Below, piece after piece: positions 12,065 through 64,000 of a stretch of DNA of 64,000 nt. The number at the start of each line of letters is the position of its first letter. The first letter of the stretch is position 1. This DNA is from Pardosa pseudoannulata (Eukaryota; Arthropoda; Arachnida; Araneae; Lycosidae), in NCBI GenBank assembly GCA_032207245.1, contig CM063498.1, positions 89,546,961 through 89,610,960 on the forward strand, in the 5' to 3' direction. The position numbers and the translations under genes were made by a program. The notes below the pieces were generated by a model. It saw only the letters and a list, made by a program, of their open reading frames with translations, was not told the DNA's origin and ran no database searches.

Positions 12065-15000
12065 AAGCATATACTGTGGAATAAAGAAAATAGCTACTAT
12101 AAAAAAATTTAAAGTAGTTTCGAAATCGTCTGGTTTCCTTTTTGTGTGTTCTAATAATAATTTGTTTTTCCTAAAAAGGTCATATTCCTGTGTCCAGGCA
12201 TGCGTAGCTTTTTTAGACTTTGGCTTCCTGTCTCTTCACTCAGTCTAATTTTACAATCCATTAAGTGTTCTAGCACTGAAATTCTTGCTCTGCTGTAGCA
12301 ACGAAACAACTGTCTACGTACTTTGTTTCTCTTATTTGTGTGTTACTTAGGTTTAATTTGGATTTTATGCTATATTTGGGTTATTATTTTATGCTATTAT
12401 ATTACCGATTTAACTTCTCATTTGTACTACACAAAGCCTTTTAAGATTCGAGTTTTTTTCTACACTTGGGACTCCATAGTAACGTTTAAGTCAAGATATG
12501 TTTACCAGAAGTTATCTAATCATTAATGAATAAACATATTTCATGCATACTTAAAATACTAGGTCTTAGATTAAATCTAGTGTTAAAAACTTAATGCGTT
12601 CAAAAAGTAAACAACACAAAGTCTGCTTATTATTGTATATCTGCTTTTACATCTCTACCATATAAATTCTATGAAGTACTAATAGGTTGTATTCTTCAAC
12701 ATTACTTTGTTTTTCTTACAAAAGATTTATATTACATATTTATACTCGTATAATGATCGTATCACATGACACGTTGTTTTTCCACAACATTTTTATGGAG
12801 AAAAGTATTTCCTGTTCAGAAAGACAAATTAATCAGTTTTACTGCGAATGTTTCTTATAACATTTCCGAAAACTTATATATTGCTAAAATATACATTAAA
12901 GCTCTAATAGGATCTTTGTTTATATGTTTTGTGTAATGGATGGAGATGAATCTATTTGATATAATTCTGACTAAATTTCACCATGTTTGCTATCTATGAT
13001 TGCCTTAAATTATGTAGTGTAAACAAGTTCAAAGAAACTACTGCTCGCTTTAAAAGTTATACTTTGATATTTTTATTTTAATTGACTTTATATGATATTA
13101 TATGTATAAGCTGCATGTAGATATTAGGTATTCATCACTAATACTTGTATGATTAATCAAAAATAAAAAATACATATAAAGTAGTGTGATAAGTAATGAT
13201 CTTCTTAAAATTCGAGTGTTTATTATGTAAACATATAACTCTTTTAGATCTTAAAATAACATTCTAATTACAAGCAAGACCATGCATTTTTAAACATGAC
13301 TTGTTTTGTTTATAAATTAATCTAAAGATAAAAAAAGTTTGATCGCTTTTTTTTTTTTATTTTTTTACAACACTAAAACAGTAAGTAATAACAAAGTTAA
13401 ATTTTTTTTTGGCTTAATATCTTCATAGATTCTATCAAATATATGTTATCTTAAAACAAATATAAATAGTAAAAATTATTAAATTTTATAGAAATAATCA
13501 CTCAGTTTTGTTTTTCCTGATGAATATTACTTTTTTTTACTTTAGAGAAAATATGTTAAAAGTATTTAATAGCTTTATATTATTATCTTTTTTCTAACAA
13601 AATTAGAGGATATATTGTATAATGTAATAATACAGATAAAAAAGATAATAAGTCATGATTTAAATGATATTTTTTTAAAATAGAAGTTTATATAAATATG
13701 AATAAATAGATTTTACTTGAAGAAGCTGAATATTAAAAACAGAAAATAAAAATTGTTTAAAAAAACATTATACTGTCATTAAACGTAAAGAATAATAATC
13801 AATGGAAAATAACTTGCAAATGATCTTGTCATTGCTTTAAAAATTTTTTCTGAGAAGTTAAAAATTTATGCCTTTTTTCTATGCTAAACAATTAAAAAGC
13901 AGTTTATTATAAGAACTTAAAGATATTTAATTTTTGATATATTTTCTATCTTACTCTTTCACAATAAAATATTAATATTAGAAATTTTAGAAAGTTTGTA
14001 ATCTTTTTAGATGCTTACAAAAATATCTAATTCATTTAAGATTTAAAACAGATGAACGTAAGAATAAAATCAAGATACTTCTTTGAAAGTAAGATAAAAT
14101 ATTAGTTTATTATAATAATGATAGTTATTATCAAGTATGCAAAATATAATAATCTATAAAGTAATTTTAAGAGTGTTCTGAAAATATTTAAAATTAAGCA
14201 AAAAAGTTTTTATTTACAGTTTTCCTTATTAAAGCTAACTCATATGATTTCCTTTTATAGATCACAATATGAAAAGAACAAAGATGTCGACTTGTATCCA
14301 AAAAGTGTAAAATTTTAATTGCAGAAATTTATAAAAGTGTTCTTCTTACACTAAACTTAAAATATTGACTTTTTTATTATTTAAAATAATTAAAATTTCT
14401 AAGTACATTCATAATATTGTGACATTTTATAGTAAATTTTTTAAAAGATTTTAGTTTTTATCTATTTGGTTTATTTTACCAGTTTTGAAGTACTAATATT
14501 TTTTATTTAAAATATATTATATTCTATTTTTAATCAGCATTTTTTAAAAAAAAATACTATGTATATTGAAAAATTCATAATAATATTCATGTTTTGTAAA
14601 AAAAAAATTTTTATATATATGTCAGTGCGTCAAAATAAAATAATTTGGGCTAATGGGTTAAAATGAATATTGAACATGTAAAAACAAAATACCTCTTTCA
14701 TAGAGAAAAAAACTTTGCTTTAATCATATCACATGATTCTAAGCGTTGTGCTATTTCATCCGCTGTTTGCATTCTAACATGATTTTATGATCATTTGCAA
14801 ATATTAAGAGTCGTAAGTACTTTAAAGAATAGTTCAAGGCTTACGACATTTTCTATATGTATCTTTTTTCTCAACCAGCTTAAGATTAAAAAAAAATATT
14901 GAAAAAAATATATCAAAGAAATTCTATGTTAAGTATAGATACTAAAACGATACTCTGCATAGTTATAGATTTCTGTGTATCAAAAAACACGCTATTTATA

Positions 15001-17006
15001 CTCTTAAAATTTTATACAGTATAAAAATATTACTGTTTGAAAACCGGGTATATAGTTCAATATCATAAACAGAAGGTTAATTCTACTAGACTTTTAAATT
15101 AGACTATACCTGGATATATATAAAAACTCTAGGTTTAATTTTTAAAGGAAATTTTTTCTTATGAGTTGAATATAAGATTATAATTGTTTCATGACGAACA
15201 GCTGTTTTATATGAACATCTATTAAAGTTTCATTTAAGATGGAAATTTCTCTTTATACTTAAGGACTTAAATTAAGCTGAGAAAAGCTAACGTATAGAAA
15301 AAATGCAATGAACCAACGTATGACAGCTGCATAGAATTTAAAAATGTATTTCTCAAAAGCGTTGTATGTTAGTGTCTGAGAAGAAAAATGTGCATGACTC
15401 GTCTTTTCATGCCGCTAAACACAATGCATTGTACCTTGCTAAAATCTGAGCTCAAGATTATGAAATCCTTATATAAAGAAATATATATAATTTTGTTGGA
15501 ATTTAAAATCTCAGTCTATAAACTTCTATAATTTACGTACACCTATTATTTTATAGCCATGATTGACATTGAGTGAATCAGTATATCCATGGGTTCCACT
15601 GTTAGAGGGTTAAAAGAATTAACTACTTAATGAGTTCTCATATAAAAATAGGTGCATTATACCGAAACAATTCATAACAAAGATATAGAATATGATAATC
15701 ATGATTTAAATACATTTTTATCAATGGAAAATTAAAAAGCTAAACAATTACAGATTTCTAGTGGCGAAATGACATACAAAATGAAAATAAATCTGTAAGC
15801 TAGAGTTGTTGTAGTCAAGCAGTTTCTACCTGCTTAACATTAGCTTTTTTTCCTAAAACATTTTCAGTATTTAAAGCATGTTCTTTCTATACGTACTGCA
15901 TAGTTAAAAGTGAGTTTTGGTCTATATTAGAAATAGTTCTCAAGAATTTTTGTCTAGTTTTTTTGGGCTTAATCACATTGACTTCTTATTTTTCTATTTA
16001 TTTCGGAACTCATATTTTGTTGTGCTTTACTACCATATCATAATTCATTGTAAACAGTTCATTATTTTTGGGAAAACATAAAAGCTCAAAGTATTGCAAA
16101 TCAAAACTTGTTTAATCTGTCTCCAAGTTACTGATTCATATTTCCACATGTTTCTGTAATTACGTGCAACTGCAAAGTTATCTGGTATCTCACCTTTCAA
16201 GGAGTCGTTTTGGTTGGAGAATTGTTTACTCTAGCTTTGATAATCTTTACTAAAAAATCGCATTTATTTATTATGTCATGTGATTGAAGAAGTAAATTTT
16301 GACATGTTATTGGAAAAATTAACCAAAAATTATTCATGTTTCCCTTGTATCGAAACTGCTTGCCTTTTAAATTTGCCATGACTTATGAGCTCATTGTACG
16401 TCGATTCACTGAGAGGTGTCTTTGAAATAGAGTCTGCGAGCTCAAAGGATTAAAATTTAAAATAATAAGGAAAATCAAAATGGCATTTCTTGAATACAAA
16501 CTTTACTGCCTTTACTTCTTTTCGGGCCACGTGAGTATATAAATTGTCATTTCTACATATACATCCGAAATAAAATTATAAAGATTTTTATAGTGAAATG
16601 ATTGATTTCCCTGAAATGATTAAATAGTCGTGTTTAAGTTTTATCTTTTGCTGATTCCATTTTAAGAAGTTCTTTTCTTAAATTATATTTCAGTTTAATA
16701 TCTTACGGTTTAAACATATGTTCTTTGTAGCATTTTCGTTGATTTGTAATCAAGATAAATATGTGTTAAATAAATTTTAAAATTTATATCACTTGAAGAA
16801 ACCATGGATTTGAAAAATGGATTCACTCTTTAATATTTATTTAACAACTTAATAACAAAAATTTGAAAGAAATTTAAATTTGTTAAAATAAGAGTTTGAG
16901 CATAAATGAAAAAAATATTTCATTTCAGTCGCCATTAAACTGTTAAAAAATTTTATTCCAATTATAAGTATAAAAGTTTTTCAGGCGTAATCGCTTGTTA
17001 TCATTT
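12065..17006. other. Very AT-rich intergenic sequence, no gene seen
   Basis: This lies downstream of the minus-strand AACS-like gene. Short open frames at 12323-12526 and 16197-16379 show no family similarity. No tandem array or transposon end was identified. Confidence 0.4.
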
Positions 17007-17012
17007 TTTATT
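17007..17012 (-). terminator. Polyadenylation signal AATAAA of the minus-strand AACS-like gene
   Basis: On the minus strand AATAAA lies 34 nt after the stop codon at 17048-17046. Confidence 0.5.
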
Positions 17013-17045
17013 TCTCAGAAGTATATAGTAAATGCTATTTCCACT

Positions 17046-58426
<41,381 letters not shown>

Positions 58427-60056
58427 CTGAAATAAGTATTGAACATATAAGATCATACCATATATTACTAAAAAAATATATTAACCAAAAGTTGATCTCA
58501 TAAACTTGAATTCACATATCTCAGCTTCAAATATTTTTTTGAAGGAAGGTTTTCATAAACTATAGGAAGGCATTAGATTGTGATTTTTTTTAATTGCACT
58601 ATGTATTCAAATTAAAGATTTTTATGAATCTTTATATTTATCGTTTACGAGACCCAAACAACAAACATTTTTCATTAAAAAAACGTGCAGAAATCTTTAG
58701 TATCAAATAAAATAAATAAATGTATTAATTTTAAATTTGACTTTATATAAATAATTAAAACTCGTTTTAATATTAGAAAAATTTAAAATTTTTAATGAAA
58801 TTTTATTGCACAGACTTAAACATTTTCTAAATATTAACTTTTGAATCAATAATTTAGGAAAGTAATATCCAAATATGTTAAAAAATATAATTTTATATCA
58901 CAGTACGAAAAACGAGAGAAAATTTTTAAAAAATCTAACGCAATGATTTTTTATAGTTATCTTAATGTTCGAAAAAGGACTGAATTAAAAAAGTTTATCC
59001 CGTACAAACAGCGTTTAATACTACTTAATTGGTGAAATTTAAACTTAATTATGTTTAAAGTTTCAGAAATCTAAGTTAACAAATTGCATCAATGTTTTGT
59101 AACAACAACTCTCCTTCGCTTAACAAGTTGTGGACATCCATTCTTTTAGATGTTGACCAAACACTGTATTATTAGACATCAAGAAGTGAAATTAGACATC
59201 AAGCGTACATCTATAGGAAGTTCGGGTACAGAAACACTAAATTTTTAAAAATTTCTTACAATGAATATTGGACCTTCATTTAACCCTTTCTTATCTTGGT
59301 GGTACTCATAAGTACTGCTTCAATCAAACACCTGTATATTCCTAATAAAACCTTTCTTCCTGACGGTACTCACAAGGACATGAACGATGCAGTTCCTACA
59401 GCAGAAGAGAAATGACAGTACCAATCAGGAATCCTTTTTATCCGCATAGTAGGGATTTTATAATTGGCGTGCAGCATTCGAAGATCATTTGGTGGTATAT
59501 TTAATACACGTGTTGCTCAATTAAGTAAATTTAATGGTTTATTATCAGTTATTTGGTACTATTTTTTTAGAGACTTCTATACATCGCAGGTAAGCATGTC
59601 ATTTGTTTTATTTATAATTTAATATTTTATTTTCTATCATAGAGTTCAAATATATGTTGGTACTAGACAGTACCAGTTGCAAAATTAACTGCAAAATTAT
59701 AGTAAAAATTAATTTTCCCTTTTCTATGATTATTCTCCACTAAAACTTATCTAATGATGCAAAAATGCAGTAAGAAACTTGATGGTAAATTAATTCAAGA
59801 TATAAAGGGCTAAAACAGAAAATGACAGAAAAAATATCTTAAAGTCTTTCGTAAACATGCTGTTTAACGGACTGATAATGTATTGCTAGGAAATTTATTG
59901 GTGATTGAAAAATCATGCCAAGGGATTTACTAGCGTAGGCGTTAGACAGATCCATTACAAGGTAGTACCAATATCAGGAACTTTTAAAATGTTGTTTTGA
60001 ATTTAACTAATCTAAACATGAAAATTTGAACTATATATGAAATACATATGGGATAT
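58427..60056. other. Intron/upstream region; possible TTAA-type element near 59281-59990
   Basis: It is mostly AT-rich. At 59291 there is ttaaccctttcttatcttggtggtactc, and near 59985 the inverted TTAAAAGTTCCTGATATTGG plus tactacc. This is a weak terminal-repeat resemblance that might delimit an element of about 700 bp. No AACS exon was recognised. Confidence 0.3.
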
Positions 60057-60060
60057 TTAA

Positions 60061-60683
60061 CCCTCTAAGCGGTTCGCACGTACAATTCCACCAAACCGAT
60101 GATGTCTTCAAAATGGTTGTCACGTACAATTTTCGACCTCCAAAAACGTTCCGAAAATGGATGTAATGTACATTTCTGCCAGCGTTCAAGGTAGGAGGGT
60201 CAAATCGATTGTTTAGAAATTATATCCCTCTTTGACTGGCATTTATTGAGGGATGCACCCCTACTCACTGAGGCACAAAGACGCTGATAGCTTTTCATGG
60301 CTATGTAAATCTCTATTTTGAAGTATTTCGTTTGCGGTAACAGATGTATCTCTAATTGCACCACTTAAATATCTTGGATAACGTTCGTAAAAAAATATAA
60401 ATAATTATCTTAAAGAATATTTTTATTTGTACTTTTAAAATCCATAATTTCTTGAGGGATGAACTTCGAGACTTGACGAATTTTATGGGTATTAAAAAAT
60501 TAACAATCTATAATATCTATTTATAACCGGAAGTAAAGGGACAATAACCAATGTGAATTTTCCGTATTCAATTCTAGTCGACAAAGGGTGAAGTAAAAAA
60601 TCATAGATTGCTTTGGCCATTGACACAATAAACCCTTCGCGTATTTTTGGAGACTTTTTTATCGGTGTGTTCCACTCGGAGGG
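60061..60683. mobile_element. 623-bp TTAA-flanked piggyBac-like MITE
   Basis: The left end CCCTCTAAGCGGTTCGCACG and the inverted right end CCCTCCGAGTGGAACACACC are flanked by TTAA at 60057-60060 and 60684-60687. The right end matches the fragment at 24074-24150. It is non-coding. Confidence 0.65.
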
Positions 60684-60687
60684 TTAA

Positions 60688-62739
60688 ATGCAAAATACAG
60701 GAAATAGAGCAAAGTTTTTGCTGTGGTGTAGTACAGTGCATTGTTATTTCAAATTCATTGATAACCCAAAGTTGCTTTATATTGCTTTTAATTATAGTAT
60801 AATACCACTGATCTATATTATAATATTCAAAATTAGAACAAACGACAAGAAAATATACAAAAAAATACATAAAAAATTAAAAAAGTAAAGGAAACACTCC
60901 ACGTGTTACGCCTAAAAGAAATTGCCAATGTCCCAGAGAACGCTGCATTCTTTTCCTTCCTTCTTTCTACTCAGGCAACCCTATACCTTTTCCATTATCC
61001 TGTTCGTTGTTCCATTGTCCTTTTTACAATGCGTCCTTTCCCGGCTCTGCCCAGAAGGACCGGGACTCAAATCATGGTCCTGAATCGCCTCCTGGAGACC
61101 AATCACAATTCTCCAAAACTTGATGAAGTTTAAGTGCAATTATTTTCACTGGCCACACCATACGCTTCCTGGAGTCGCGAAAAAACTTGGGCATTCAACC
61201 CACAACGTGTGAGTGAGGCGAGCAAATCATTTTCGCAAACCTTATGTCATACATAGCTGCACTCTCACAGTTTCATTAGAATGAAATATTTAGGATTGAA
61301 AACGAAAACAGTGAGTATTAATAGATACATTATTAGCACAAAAGTGCTAAAGTAGTTTTTAAAGTAGTTAAACAGTGACAAAACTATTGTCATTTTAAAC
61401 AGAGTTTAATTGATAATGAAGTGTTTTTAAATGTATCCATTTTTTATTATTAGGTTAACATTTCTATTCCTGTAGGCTTTAAATATACAAATATATTATT
61501 AATCAATGACATTTATATTTTATGTCTATATTTTCATAAGCTAAAACTGAGTAAAAAGCACAAAGAAACTAACGAATAAATTAAAACATTGAAACATAAC
61601 ATGTAGTATTAAAAAACAATTTTATTTTTTAGACAAAAAATATTAAGATAAATTTTAAGTAAGTGTAAAAGAAATTTTAAGAATTATGTATTTCAAAAAC
61701 TTGCCGTAACAAAAGGATTTTACGGTCAAAACTAAAGCTAAATTTTGGCAAAAATACGAATTTGAGTTTCTTCACAAAGTGTTTTTTTTTTGTTATGCAT
61801 GTGAGAAACATGTGATGGAAAAGTTTCTAAAAGAACAAATTATATTCTTTTTTATCATGTTTCGCATAAAAATACTTCGTATAAAAATGAAAAATGTGTA
61901 TCATCCCTCTGCATTCTAGCTAGTGAATATTTTATATGTCTAGACTAAAAATATTTTGAGACTAATATATTGTCTTTATACCCTTAATATGCTTTACCAT
62001 TTAGTGTTTAAGAAACAAAAAGAAAAATATTAGAAAATTATACATTCATAGTTGAAAAATATTCCTGTAAAAATCCAATGATATTTTCCTCGTGACCTAA
62101 AAGAAATTTGGATTTTTCTCTAATGATTGGTCCACCTGGATTTGTTTTTCACAAACGCATCTTTAACATTGTTTTAGATAAAACAGTTGATTTTTTCCGA
62201 CAACCTTTTGATTGAAAAATGATTTTGATTCATATTTGAATAATATATCTAAAGCCATCGTCTTTCGTATAAATAGACTTAAATCTAAACTGATACTTAA
62301 TAGTTCAAAATTGTTTAAATGGAACGCATGACACTATTATATATCATGAAAAAGTTGGTTCATTAGGACATTTTAGGGATTTTGAATTCAATAGAAAATG
62401 ATGATAATCTTTTATAATTTTTGTTCATTTATCTACTTTCAAACGAATATCTTATTTACTTTAAACTAGGACAAAAGTACAGAGACGTTACTCAGTTTAT
62501 ATAGATGAACGGTTTTCAAATTTTTAAGATCAAAGTCAAGATTAGAATGTGATTTCCTGGTAGTACCCTATAAATTTATAATAGTATATATACATTAGTA
62601 ATTAGAGAAATAATATAGAGGCTCGTTGCAGTAATGAAATGATAGGACAGCAATATAAATGAATTTAAAATGTCTTTAACCTACGAGAAATTCCTACTTC
62701 TTGTCTGAGTAGTACTTTTTCACGCTTTTCAAAATTTAC
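60688..62739. other. Upstream region, no gene recognised; GC-richer block 60890-61260
   Basis: The block at 60890-61260 is compositionally unlike its surroundings. On the minus strand it has a weak box B-like GATTTGAGTCCCGG, so it may be another transposon. Otherwise the region is AT-rich. Confidence 0.3.
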
Positions 62740-62783
62740 TCCCTTAACCCAGTTTGTAAATCGTTGATATAAAAAATCTGGTG
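62740..62783 (-). CDS. Candidate upstream AACS-like exon (tentative)
   Basis: After a long pyrimidine tract and aattcag acceptor, the minus strand reads (x)-PDFLYQRFTNWVKG and then gtaaat. Position, phase (ends at 0) and the pattern D-x-x-x-x-RF-x-x-x-V could fit the N-terminal region of AACS, but the peptide is too short to be sure. The segment is repeated twice more in the adjacent 198-bp array. Confidence 0.25.
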
Positions 62784-63330
62784 CTGAATTTAAGAAGTAG
62801 AAAAATGACAAAATCGACAATTCTGGGAATCAGTATAAAGTTAAGAAAAATTTAAAAACACTGGACATCCTTTAGTTAATTTAATTTGACTAAATTACAA
62901 TATAATAATGCTTATAAATTTAGCAGACACTTAATAATCGTTGTTCCCAGTTTGTAAATCGTTGATATAATAAACCTGGTGCTGAATTCAAAATGTACAA
63001 AAATGACAAAATCGACAATTCTGGGAATCAGTATAAAGTTAAGAAAAATTTAAAAACACTGGACATCCTTTAGTTAATTTAATTTGACTAAATTACAATA
63101 TAATAATGCTTATAAATTTAGCAGACACTTAATAATCGTTGTTCCCAGTTTGTAAATCGTTGATATAATAAACCTGGTGCTGAATTTAAGATGTAGAAAA
63201 ATGACAAAATCGACAATTCTGGAAATCAGTATAAAGTTAAGAAAAATTTAAAAACACTGGACATCCTTTAGTTAATTTAATTTGACTAAATTACAATATA
63301 ATAATGCTTATAAATTTTGTATTTACAGAC
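62740..63330. repeat. 198-bp tandem repeat, three copies
   Basis: Copies start near 62748, 62946 and 63145. Each has cagtttgtaaatcgttgata, aaatgacaaaatcgacaatt, cactggacatcctttagtta and ataataatgcttataaattt. Copies 2 and 3 are almost identical over most of their length. Confidence 0.92.
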
Positions 63331-63619
63331 ACTTAATAAGAAATTAAATTTTAAAGCGGTAGTAAAAGTACAAACCTTTCACAACAGCTTGATTAGGGAT
63401 TGTTTATTGAATCCAAAGTAGAAATTGCAGTGCAGTTATTAATAAAAAGACAAATAAAAATGAAACAAAATTTTGGTTATAAATTCTGTAGTTATAAATA
63501 TAAAAGAATAATTAATGTGTTGCTCCTTCCCGTAAAAAATGAACAGAAATTATAAGTTAGTATAATGAAGAATTCAACTTATTCACGGGTTTAATAATTC
63601 AGCAGAAGAATATAATTTA
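63331..63619. other. AT-rich sequence, nothing recognised
   Basis: No exon or element end was identified. Confidence 0.3.
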
Positions 63620-63661
63620 TTAACCCTTTAACGGACAGTGGTTTCAGAGCGAAACCACATG
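63620..63661 (+). mobile_element. TTAA-type transposon end with hairpin
   Basis: TTAA is followed by CCCTTTAACGGACAGTGGTT, and a perfect hairpin GTGGTTTC-agagc-GAAACCAC lies at 63639-63659. It matches the inverted end at 27096-27140. Confidence 0.5.
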
Positions 63662-63879
63662 TTAAATTATTTCTCTGCTTTTGAAAGACAATCGATGTAT
63701 TTTTTAGGTCTTTTATATTTATGACATTTCCTACTCACAGCAAAGAGTACACAAGAGCCCCATATTTCATTTAAAATATACGTGGTTAAACTTACTTTAC
63801 CTAGAAAAGTCAGTAATATGATGTTTCCCCTTATAACCCCAAATAAAAAATATGTATCTAAACAACATTTATAAATTGT

Positions 63880-64000
63880 TTGGTTTTGAGCACTACGGTC
63901 TACTCTTCTGCAACACGATGGCTAATCAGAGCAAGACCTACAGCTTAAAGCCGATTCCGAAAGGCTACGAACATCTATGTCTGCAGTGGGATTTGAACCC
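63880..64000 (-). mobile_element. tRNA-derived SINE, copy 3 (cut by the window end)
   Basis: The tail and body match copies 1 and 2 (gcactacggtctact, caacacgatggctaatcaga). Box B appears on the minus strand as GGGTTCAAATCCCACTGC at the window edge. The tRNA-like head continues outside the window. Confidence 0.8.

Overview
The window is AT-rich, intron-rich metazoan nuclear DNA, most likely from an arthropod and plausibly an arachnid. That is an inference from BEL/Pao, Jockey-like and RTE-like retroelements, a tRNA-derived SINE and very long (TA)n arrays. No prokaryotic genes, CRISPR arrays, rRNA genes or functional tRNA genes were seen.

The only host genes recognised are two acetoacetyl-CoA synthetase (AACS)-like genes of the ANL adenylate-forming superfamily, arranged tail to tail. 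The plus-strand gene shows only its terminal exon (253-387); the rest lies left of the window. The minus-strand gene runs from at least 58426 down to its stop at 17046. Fifteen exons were placed by homology, splice consensus and reading phase. Two of them (39391-39580 and 37378-37567) are homologous, equally long (190 nt) and phase-identical, so they look like a mutually exclusive pair. One essential exon expected between 57168 and 52515 was not found, and splicing directly across that gap gives an immediate stop. The N-terminal exons are outside the window or unrecognised.

The rest is repeats. From left to right: diverged tandem repeats (1.1-5.1 kb); a 4.46-kb long inverted repeat with internally amplified arms and a nested TA-flanked MITE (7.6-12.1 kb); a quiet AT-rich stretch (12.1-17 kb); a SINE in LTR-like sequence (17.4-18.4 kb); a four-copy tandem repeat carrying a TTAA-flanked MITE (21.1-22.75 kb); a Jockey fragment (25.7-26.7 kb); a (TA)n array (28.2-28.9 kb); several TTAA-bounded piggyBac-like MITEs and a dispersed 180-bp repeat (27-36 kb); a solo LTR, its SINE-disrupted duplicate and a 13-unit satellite reaching a splice donor (40.4-44.73 kb); a 716-bp BEL/Pao-type mini-element with two LTRs (44.9-45.65 kb); a 142-bp array that copies a 5' splice site (46.6-47.73 kb); a pogo/Tigger-type MITE (48.66-49.1 kb); an RTE-like 3' end (49.5-50.15 kb); a second solo LTR (52.7-54.0 kb); more (TA)n; and TTAA MITEs and a 198-bp array with exon-like sequence (60-63.3 kb).

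The most notable observations are the alternative exon pair in the acyl-activating domain, and the repeated placement of tandem arrays immediately downstream of splice donors, one of which copies the donor itself seven times.
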